From assembly GCA_964567475.1 (NCBI GenBank), contig CAZMMV010000021.1:1-23153 (forward strand): a stretch of 23,153 bases of DNA. The letters are read 5' to 3'. Position 1 is the stretch's first letter. Every line of letters starts with the position of its first letter. The position numbers were made by a program, and so were the translations under genes. The notes beneath the pieces were generated by a model. The model saw only the letters and a list, made by a program, of their open reading frames with translations, was not told where the DNA came from and ran no database searches. The DNA is from CAZMMV01 sp964567475. Lineage in GTDB: Bacteria; Bacillota; Clostridia; Tissierellales; Tissierellaceae. Shown here piece after piece: positions 15,472-23,153 of the stretch.

Positions 15472-16599
15472 TCAACTCCTATCCAACTTTGCATATCTAG
15501 AAACATTTAACAGTATTCCTATTGCTGACATATATATCATTAAAGAAGTTCCTCCATAAGAAATAAAGGGTAATGTTATTCCTGTTGTTGGTATAGATGA
15601 TGTAACTACTGCAATATGAATTAATGTTTGAACAGTTATAAGTGCAGTTATTCCTGTTGCTAGATAGCAAGCAAAAGTATCTTCTACACTAAGGGCTATC
15701 CTTATCCCTCTCCAAATAAGTATTATAAATATAAAAATAACAACAAAAGTTCCCAAAAATCCTAATTCTTCTCCAATAATTGAAAATATAAAATCATTAT
15801 AGGCCTCTGGCATATAAAAAAACTTTTGTCTGCTTTTGCCTAATCCTAATCCAAATAGACCTCCAGATCCTAATGCATATAAAGACTGTACTGCTTGATA
15901 TCCAGCCCCTAACTTATCAACAAATGGATCTCTAAAGACAGTTATTCTTCTCATTCTATAAGCATTCTTTTCTCCCTGTAAGGCTAAAAAGCCCAGTCCT
16001 CCGGCTCCAACCAACATAAAAACTAAATGCCATAAATTTATACCAGCTACAAAAAACATACTCATAAGTGTAGCACCTAATGTTATTGTTGTACCAAAAT
16101 CCTTTTGTATGTAAATCATGCCACAAGATAATCCTATTATAATAAGAGATGGTAATGTTCCTTCATAGAATGTACAGATTTTATTCTTTTTATTAGATAA
16201 AAAACTAGAAAAAAATATAATTGAAGCAATTTTAATAAAATCTGAAGGCATAAAAGTAATAAACTTTAAATCAATCCATCTTCTAGCTCCTTTAGAAGAC
16301 TTTCCCAAAGGAGTAAATATTAAAACCCCTAATATTAAAGAAAAAATAAAAACTAACAAAGCATGCTTCTTCCAAATTTTATAATCTATATTCATACATA
16401 TAAAAAGGCCAAATAGTCCTAAGCTAGCAGAAAGTAATTGTTTCTTAAGGAAATGATAACTATCCTTATAATTTTGCATTGCTTCAGGCCAACTAGCACT
16501 AAACACCATTATTATACCAATAAAAACTAAAAGTAGCGTTGCCATAAGTAATGTAAAATCTACTGCCTTTCTATTCTTCAAAGATTTTCTTTTACTCAT
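15472..16599 (-). CDS. ftsW: SEDS peptidoglycan polymerase FtsW/SpoVE
   Basis: This 375-residue SEDS protein is a lipid II polymerase that works with a class B PBP, here presumably the SpoVD-type protein of the same cluster. About ten hydrophobic segments span the sequence; SASWPEAMQNYKDSYHFLKKQ is the first outer loop, DFIKIASIIFFSSFL and QKDFGTTITLGATLMSMFF are conserved, and TGITLPFISYGGTSLM near the end is the family signature. In Clostridia the copy in this position may serve division, sporulation cortex synthesis (SpoVE) or both; the sequence does not decide. It follows murD by 11 bases. Confidence 0.94.
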   Translation of the reverse strand: MSKRKSLKNRKAVDFTLLMATLLLVFIGIIMVFSASWPEAMQNYKDSYHFLKKQLLSASLGLFGLFICMNIDYKIWKKHALLVFIFSLILGVLIFTPLGKSSKGARRWIDLKFITFMPSDFIKIASIIFFSSFLSNKKNKICTFYEGTLPSLIIIGLSCGMIYIQKDFGTTITLGATLMSMFFVAGINLWHLVFMLVGAGGLGFLALQGEKNAYRMRRITVFRDPFVDKLGAGYQAVQSLYALGSGGLFGLGLGKSRQKFFYMPEAYNDFIFSIIGEELGFLGTFVVIFIFIILIWRGIRIALSVEDTFACYLATGITALITVQTLIHIAVVTSSIPTTGITLPFISYGGTSLMIYMSAIGILLNVSRYAKLDRS

Positions 16600-16610
16600 A
16601 TTAAATCCCC

Positions 16611-17963
16611 CTATAGATTATAAACGGAGTTCTTAAAATCCATTCCTCTTTCTTCAAAATTATTATACATACCCCATGATGCACATGCTGGTGATAATAA
16701 TATATTATCCTTGCAACTTGCTAACTCTTGAGATAATTTAACAGCTTCCTTCATATCCTCTACTAAATGTATATTATCAAATCCATTTTCAATTCCTGCT
16801 TTTTGTATTTTTTCTCTAGTTTCTCCTAATAGGATCAATTCTTTAACCTTACCATTAAAAGATCTTATTAACTCATCAAATTCAGAACCCTTATCATGAC
16901 CTCCTGCTATTAATATAATAGGCGATTCTAAAGCTTCAATAGCTTTTATAGTAGAAGCAGGATTTGTACCTTTTGAATCATTATAAAAAGCAACTTCATC
17001 TATTGTTCTAACATATTCAATTCTATGTTCTACACCTTTAAATTCTTTAATAGTATTTTTTATACTTTCTATATCTATTTTCATAGTATATGCTATAGCA
17101 ATACTAGCTAATATATTTTCTAAATTATGCTTACCCGGTAAGTTAACTTCCCCTACCTTCATAACCCTAATAGTCTTTTCTCCTTCTTTTATAATTATAT
17201 CCCCATCATCAATGTATATCCCTTGATCTAATTTTTCTTCCACACTAAACCAAACAACATTTGATTTTATTTCATTTTTTAATTCCCTTAAGATTATATC
17301 ATCATAATTTAATATTGTATAATCATTTTCATCTTGATTTATAATATTTTTTTTCTTAGATTTAATATAATTTTCTAAACTTCCATGCCATGACAAATGA
17401 TCAGGAGTAATATTTAGAATAAGACTAATCTTTGGTTTAAAATATTTTGTATCTTCTAATTGAAAACTACTAGCTTCTATAATAAATATGTCGTTTTCCT
17501 TAGCCCCTAGCATTTTATCTAATATAGCTACACCTATATTTCCTACAACAAAAGAATTTAATTTTTTATTCTTAAATATCTCCCCAGTCAATGTAGTTGT
17601 AGTAGTTTTACCATTGGTACCAGTTATGCTTATTATATTATCTGTAGGAGATATCCTATAAGCAAGTTCTAAATCTGTTATTATTTCTATATTTCTACTT
17701 TTAGCCTCAATAATAACAGGCATATCATGCGATACACCTGGACTCTTTACTATTAAATCAATATTCGCTAAATCTATTTCTTTATTATTTAAGTATTTTC
17801 TTAAACTTATTCCCTTTACTTCCTTGAAAAAACCAGTTAATTCTTCTTCACTTTTAGAATCGTATACTACAATTTCTGCTCCAAGTTTATTTAAAGCTTT
17901 TACTATAGATAATCCAGATATTCCAAGTCCTAAAACCAAAACCCTCTTATTTTTCAAATGCAT
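16611..17963 (-). CDS. murD: UDP-N-acetylmuramoyl-L-alanine--D-glutamate ligase
   Basis: MurD adds D-glutamate to UDP-MurNAc-L-Ala using ATP. The 450 residues show an N-terminal Rossmann domain (VLVLGLGISGLSIVKAL, 8-24), the ATP loop GTNGKTTTT (115-123), NITPDHLSWHGSLENYIKSK with the usual carbamylated-lysine region, and YNDSKGTNPASTIKA in the C-terminal half. KSPGVSHDMP (about 73-82) contacts the uracil side. All catalytic motifs are present. It lies 17 bases after mraY, in the conserved mraY-murD-ftsW-murG order. Confidence 0.97.
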   Translation of the reverse strand: MHLKNKRVLVLGLGISGLSIVKALNKLGAEIVVYDSKSEEELTGFFKEVKGISLRKYLNNKEIDLANIDLIVKSPGVSHDMPVIIEAKSRNIEIITDLELAYRISPTDNIISITGTNGKTTTTTLTGEIFKNKKLNSFVVGNIGVAILDKMLGAKENDIFIIEASSFQLEDTKYFKPKISLILNITPDHLSWHGSLENYIKSKKKNIINQDENDYTILNYDDIILRELKNEIKSNVVWFSVEEKLDQGIYIDDGDIIIKEGEKTIRVMKVGEVNLPGKHNLENILASIAIAYTMKIDIESIKNTIKEFKGVEHRIEYVRTIDEVAFYNDSKGTNPASTIKAIEALESPIILIAGGHDKGSEFDELIRSFNGKVKELILLGETREKIQKAGIENGFDNIHLVEDMKEAVKLSQELASCKDNILLSPACASWGMYNNFEERGMDFKNSVYNL

Positions 17964-17980
17964 AATACCAACCTACTTTC

Positions 17981-18946
<966 letters not shown>

Positions 18947-18974
18947 CTTCTTCTCCTCTCAAGTAATTAGTATA

Positions 18975-20429
18975 TTAATTGTTTTTTAAATAATTCAATA
19001 CAATTTTTCTTTCATCAAAAGGAATTTTATTATCCTTTATTATTGTATAAGTTTCATGACCTTTTCCTGCTAATAAAATTATATCGTTTTTTTTAGCATT
19101 ATCTAATGCATATTTTATGGCTTCTTTTCTATCTACTATCTTTACATATTCACCCTTAGACTTTAAAACCCCTTTAATCACATCATCTACAATTTTTTCA
19201 GACTCTTCAAATCTAGGATTATCTGAAGTCACAATTGATAAATCAGCATGTTCACCTACAGTTTTCCCCATCTCTGGTCTTTTACTTTTATCTCTATTTC
19301 CTCCTGCACCAAATACTACAATTTTTCTTCCCTTAGCAAATTGATCTATTACTGTAAGTACTTTTTCAAGGCCATCAGCGGTATGAGCAAAATCAATGAT
19401 AACTGTATAATCAGTATTTGTTTGCACAACTTCAAATCTACCCCTTACTCCCTTTAACGACTCAAGTCCATTTTTTATTATATCAAGCTCTACATTATAT
19501 GCGTAGGCTACTGATGCTGCAGCTAAAGCATTATATATACTAAATTCTCCAGGGGTATTAAGTGTTATCTTTCTTTTACCCTTAGGTGTATTTAAATTAA
19601 ATTCAACTTTAGATAAGGTAAATTCTACATCTGTAGCAAATATATCTGCCTTGTTTTTTATACCATATGTCAATAATCCAACCCTATCCCTTACCATTTC
19701 AACAATTTTTTGACCATGAGTATCATCTATATTTATTATATTATATCGCTTTGTCTTTAAAAATAATTTTAACTTGCTATTAAAGTACTCTTCAACAGTT
19801 TTATGATAATCTAAATGATCTTTAGATAAGTTAGTAAATACTCCTATATCAAATTCCATATATTTTACCCTATTTAAATCTAAAGCATGAGAAGAAACCT
19901 CCATAATACAATCTTCTACTTTTTCTTCAAGCATTTTATACAAAGTTTCATGTATAATAAGTGAATTAGGAGTTGTATTAGGGATATTTATAGTTTCTTT
20001 ATTTACTAATGCTCCATTGGTACCTATTACCCCAGTAATATGGTTATTCCTATCTAATATACTTTTCAAAAGATAAGTAGTAGAAGTTTTTCCATTAGTA
20101 CCTGTTATTCCTATGACATTTAATTTCTCCCAAGGTTTTTTATAAAAGTTCCCAGAAAATTTAGCCATTGCCTCTATTGAATCTTTTACTTTTATTACTG
20201 TAATATCATAATTCACTTGTATTTCTTCTTGTATAACAATAGCTACTGCTCCATTATCTACAGCCTCTTTTATATAATCATGTCCATCTACAGTAAAGCC
20301 TTTCTCAGCTATAAACATATAATCCTTTTTAATTTTTTTAGAATCATTTTCTATTTTTAAAATATCAATATCTGTATTTCCCTTTATATATTCTATTTCA
20401 TAATTATTTACTATATCCTTTAAATCCAT
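18975..20429 (-). CDS. murE: UDP-MurNAc-tripeptide synthetase, meso-diaminopimelate type
   Basis: MurE adds the third residue of the stem peptide. In the 484 residues the ATP loop GITGTNGKTST is at 107-117, SSHALDLNRV at 179-188, the probable carbamylated lysine near K219, and GAGGNRDKSKRPEMG at 374-388. DNPR at 403-406 is the specificity motif of meso-diaminopimelate-adding enzymes (lysine-adding ones differ here), so A2pm-type peptidoglycan is inferred. GKGHETY near the end is also conserved. The ATG has GGGGTG five bases upstream. It is not MurF: the DNPR motif and N-terminal domain are MurE-like. A hairpin separates it from spoVD. Confidence 0.97.
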   Translation of the reverse strand: MDLKDIVNNYEIEYIKGNTDIDILKIENDSKKIKKDYMFIAEKGFTVDGHDYIKEAVDNGAVAIVIQEEIQVNYDITVIKVKDSIEAMAKFSGNFYKKPWEKLNVIGITGTNGKTSTTYLLKSILDRNNHITGVIGTNGALVNKETINIPNTTPNSLIIHETLYKMLEEKVEDCIMEVSSHALDLNRVKYMEFDIGVFTNLSKDHLDYHKTVEEYFNSKLKLFLKTKRYNIINIDDTHGQKIVEMVRDRVGLLTYGIKNKADIFATDVEFTLSKVEFNLNTPKGKRKITLNTPGEFSIYNALAAASVAYAYNVELDIIKNGLESLKGVRGRFEVVQTNTDYTVIIDFAHTADGLEKVLTVIDQFAKGRKIVVFGAGGNRDKSKRPEMGKTVGEHADLSIVTSDNPRFEESEKIVDDVIKGVLKSKGEYVKIVDRKEAIKYALDNAKKNDIILLAGKGHETYTIIKDNKIPFDERKIVLNYLKNN

Positions 20430-20449
20430 CTGTACACCCCATTTTTTTA

Positions 20450-20485
20450 TATAAATTAATTAAAAGGCAACTTCTTAAGTTGCCT
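20450..20485 (-). terminator. Terminator-like hairpin between spoVD and murE
   Basis: On the minus strand AGGCAACTT (20485-20477) and AAGTTGCCT (20473-20465) form a perfect 9-bp stem with a 3-base loop, followed by TTTAATTAATTTAT. This has the form of an intrinsic terminator, 15 bases after the spoVD stop, though the T tail is interrupted. Either spoVD and murE are separate transcripts, or the hairpin lowers read-through. Confidence 0.7.
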
Positions 20486-20500
20486 CCAATAATATTTATC

Positions 20501-22663
20501 TTAGGTGCCATCAAACTCAACCTGAATTTTTTCATCAATAGTAATTTTTACACCTGGAATTGGATTTTGTTTTTTTACCTTTCCAGTTCCATTAAGATCA
20601 TAATTTAAATTTAAATCATTAAGAATTTTAATTACTTGATCTTTACTCTTATTAATAAGATCTGGGACTATAATAATTTCATTTTTACTGTCATCTAAAT
20701 ATAAGTCTACTATAGATCCTTTTTCTAACCAAACACCTGCTAATGGAAATTGATCTAAAACTTTTGATTCATGTGTAAAATCTAAATATTCTGTAGTATA
20801 TTTTAATCCAGTTGCTTTTAAAATTTCTCCAGCTTTACCAATCGCAATATTTCTAACATCTGGAACCATAACCTTTTCTTCAACCTTGTTTTTTTCCTTT
20901 TCTGTAAATACAGGAGCTATTTCTAAATATTGTAAGGTTTCTTCCAATATATCTTTAGCAATAGGAGCTGCTACAGAACCACCATAATAAATACCATTAG
21001 GATCATCTACTACCACAAGTATAGTTACTTGTGGATCATCTACTGGTGCTACGCCAATAAAAGAACCAATATATTTTCCTGGAGCATATCTACCATCAAT
21101 AATTTTTTGAGCAGTTCCAGTCTTTCCACCTATCCTATATCCAGGTATATATGCATTTTTACCTGTACCTTCTGATACGACTTCTCCCATCATTGTTAAC
21201 ATTGTATCCGAAGTATTTTTAGATATTACCTGTCTCTTTATTTCAGGGTCATAACTTATTTGAACTTCTCCATTCTCATCTACTAGCTCCTTAACTAATC
21301 TTGGTTTCATTAAATTGCCACCGTTCGATATTGCAGATACAGCATTTATAAGTTGTAAAGGTGTAACAGCTACACCATGACCGTAAGACATAGTTGCTAA
21401 GTTAACTTCCTTTATATTTTTAACACTATAGGGTATAATTCCCCTTTCCTCCCCATTTAAATCTATACCTGTACTTTCTCCAAATCCAAAAGCCTGTATG
21501 TATTTATAAAATAAATCTTTTCCTATTTTCCTACCTAAATCAACAAACGCAACATTACAAGACTGATTCATTGCTTCTCTCAATGTTTGGTCTCCATGAG
21601 GATTATACCATCTAGCACATTTAAGAATTGCACCATTTATATCCCTAAATCCATTGCAATGAAAATTGCTTTCAGGCGTTACAATATTCTCTTCAAGTGC
21701 AGTGGCAGCAGTAACTAATTTAAAGGTAGAACCTGGCTCATATATATCGTTAATAGCAAAATTTCTCCACATAGCATTCCATTTCTTAGATAATTCTTCT
21801 TGCGGTAAATCTTCCCACTCTTTTTCAGTTTCTTTATCTAGTGGAAGTCTTGGTTGATTGGGATCATAATCAGGCTTAGAAGTCATAGCTAATATATCTC
21901 CATTATTAGGATCCATAACTATAACTGAGACATTTTTAGCCCCATTTAACTCCAATGCTTCTTGCGCTGCCTTTTCTGTAAAGTGTTGAATTGTCTCATC
22001 AATAGTAAGAACTACAGATAAGCCATTAGAAGCTTCATATATCTTTTCACTATCAAATGGAAGTTGCCTTCCTGGAGCATCTGTTGTCTTTACCCATTTT
22101 CCTGGAACTCCCGTTAAATACTTATCATATGTGCTTTCAATACCATCTAATCCTTTATTATCAATATTAGTAAAACCTAATATATGGGAAGCAAAATTTC
22201 CATAGGGATAATATCTTTTATTATCATCTACTATTTCTATACCTGGTAAATTTAACTTTCTAAGTTCAATAGCTTCTTCCCTGCTTACCCATTGTTTTAT
22301 TCTCTCTGTCCTAATATTTTTTGTGATTTTTTCATAAACAAGGTCTTCATCCATATCTAGGACTCTTGCTACTTCTTTAGCTGTTTTTTTAGGATCTCCA
22401 GTTTTTACATCCGCAGGACTGGCCCAAACAGTAGATGCGCTTATACTTACTGCAAGCTTTTGTCCCTTTTTATCATATATTACTCCCCTTTTAGATTTAA
22501 TAGTTATTCCTCTTGTCCATTGCTGCAATGCACCTTTTTTTAACTCTTGCCCTCTAACCACTTGTAAATAACCTAATCTAAAAATTAGTACTACTGATAC
22601 AATAAATACAACTACTAACATAAATAATAATCTTTTTTTAGATGAATAACTAGGCTTTAACAA
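20501..22663 (-). CDS. spoVD: Class B penicillin-binding protein, SpoVD/PBP2B type, with PASTA domains
   Basis: This transpeptidase crosslinks septal or cortex peptidoglycan with a SEDS partner. The 720 residues comprise a short cytoplasmic tail, one membrane segment (about 11-30), a dimerisation domain (RGVIYDKKGQKLAV, from about 59), a transpeptidase domain with catalytic S312 in EPGSTFK, SCN (368-370) and KTG (514-516), then two PASTA domains (about 593-655 and 660-720; VMVPDVRN and IIVPDLIN). The start is TTG, with GGAGG seven bases upstream overlapping the ftsL stop. Bacillus has separate pbpB and spoVD genes here; only one is present, so it may serve division as well as sporulation. Confidence 0.93.
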   Translation of the reverse strand: MLKPSYSSKKRLLFMLVVVFIVSVVLIFRLGYLQVVRGQELKKGALQQWTRGITIKSKRGVIYDKKGQKLAVSISASTVWASPADVKTGDPKKTAKEVARVLDMDEDLVYEKITKNIRTERIKQWVSREEAIELRKLNLPGIEIVDDNKRYYPYGNFASHILGFTNIDNKGLDGIESTYDKYLTGVPGKWVKTTDAPGRQLPFDSEKIYEASNGLSVVLTIDETIQHFTEKAAQEALELNGAKNVSVIVMDPNNGDILAMTSKPDYDPNQPRLPLDKETEKEWEDLPQEELSKKWNAMWRNFAINDIYEPGSTFKLVTAATALEENIVTPESNFHCNGFRDINGAILKCARWYNPHGDQTLREAMNQSCNVAFVDLGRKIGKDLFYKYIQAFGFGESTGIDLNGEERGIIPYSVKNIKEVNLATMSYGHGVAVTPLQLINAVSAISNGGNLMKPRLVKELVDENGEVQISYDPEIKRQVISKNTSDTMLTMMGEVVSEGTGKNAYIPGYRIGGKTGTAQKIIDGRYAPGKYIGSFIGVAPVDDPQVTILVVVDDPNGIYYGGSVAAPIAKDILEETLQYLEIAPVFTEKEKNKVEEKVMVPDVRNIAIGKAGEILKATGLKYTTEYLDFTHESKVLDQFPLAGVWLEKGSIVDLYLDDSKNEIIIVPDLINKSKDQVIKILNDLNLNYDLNGTGKVKKQNPIPGVKITIDEKIQVEFDGT

Positions 22664-22674
22664 AAAAATACCTC

Positions 22675-23127
22675 CTAAAACAGGTCACCAAATATACTCA
22701 GAGCTTTTTTTAATCCTCTATTATTTTTAGCTTTTCCTCCTGCAATATTTTCATTCACTGAAATATATACTATTTGATCTGGATTTGGATAATTCATTCC
22801 TAATTTCATAATAGCATCTTCAGCAATTTTCTTTGAAGATTTTATTCCCTCAAGATCTCCAATTAAGTTTATTTTAGTTTTTTCTAACTCTACTTTTTCA
22901 TTTTGTAAATTTGTTATATCTTGTCTTACAGATGTTATATCGACATATCTAAACAATATTAATAAACATATTGCACAAATCATCAAAGGTAAAAATAGAA
23001 ATATTATCTTTACTCCACTATTATTTCTCTTTTTAATTTTCTTTGATTTACTCCTCTGTTTCCTAACTCTTTTATTATCTTCTAATTCTTCTGCAGGGTA
23101 ATAACTAAGTTCTCTTGCTTCTAACAA
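22675..23127 (-). CDS. ftsL: FtsL-like cell division protein
   Basis: This 150-residue bitopic protein has a basic cytoplasmic region (about 18-39, RVRKQRSKSKKIKKRNNSG), one membrane segment (about 41-62) and a coiled coil (about 66-100, DITNLQNEKVELEKTKINLI), followed by MKLGMNYPNPDQIVYISVNE, typical of the FtsL/septum-initiator family. FtsL bridges DivIB/DivIC and the FtsW-PBP synthase. Sequence identity in the family is low, so the name depends partly on position before the PBP gene. The start is TTG with AAAGGGGGAG six bases upstream. The gene before it (usually rsmH) is outside the window. Confidence 0.87.
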   Translation of the reverse strand: MLEARELSYYPAEELEDNKRVRKQRSKSKKIKKRNNSGVKIIFLFLPLMICAICLLILFRYVDITSVRQDITNLQNEKVELEKTKINLIGDLEGIKSSKKIAEDAIMKLGMNYPNPDQIVYISVNENIAGGKAKNNRGLKKALSIFGDLF

Positions 23128-23153
23128 TTTATTCTCCCCCTTTAATATTTAGA

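Overview
The window comes from an AT-rich, spore-forming, diaminopimelate-type member of the Bacillota that ferments amino acids, most likely in the Clostridia/Tissierellia (this placement is inference). The reasons are base composition, spoIIGA-sigE-sigG beside ftsZ, a MurE with the DNPR motif, and an ornithine-fermentation operon. All 24 genes are on the minus strand and nearly every base is coding, so transcription reads from high to low coordinates.

Region 1 (about 23.1 to 9.2 kb) is a division and cell wall (dcw) cluster: ftsL, spoVD-type PBP, murE, mraY, murD, ftsW/spoVE, murG, murA, ftsQ/divIB, two DUF881 genes (ylxW and ylxX type), sbp and ftsZ. It supplies precursor synthesis (MurA, MurD, MurE), lipid I and II formation (MraY, MurG), septal polymerisation and crosslinking (FtsW, SpoVD) and the Z ring. 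murF, murC, murB and ftsA are absent from the positions where many relatives carry them. A terminator-like hairpin separates spoVD from murE, and murA has a structured leader with a possible promoter. A strong terminator ends the cluster after ftsZ.

Region 2 (about 9.2 to 5.0 kb) holds sporulation and housekeeping genes in Bacillus-like order: spoIIGA, sigE and sigG (mother-cell and forespore sigma factors), a ylmC/ymxH PRC-barrel gene, nrdR and pgeF (ylmD). A possible Spo0A-type promoter precedes spoIIGA and a possible forespore promoter precedes sigG.

Region 3 (about 4.9 kb to the left edge) is catabolic. A PAS/AAA+/Fis-HTH sigma-54 activator precedes ord-ortA-ortB-oraS-oraE, which encode the oxidative branch of ornithine fermentation; oraE is cut by the window edge. 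The gap between them holds a well-formed -24/-12 promoter and, about 180 to 200 bp upstream, two near-palindromic sites 21 bp apart. Together these look like a complete sigma-54 control circuit.

I found no wholly new system. The enzymes and proteins all belong to recognisable families, and the notable points are regulatory.
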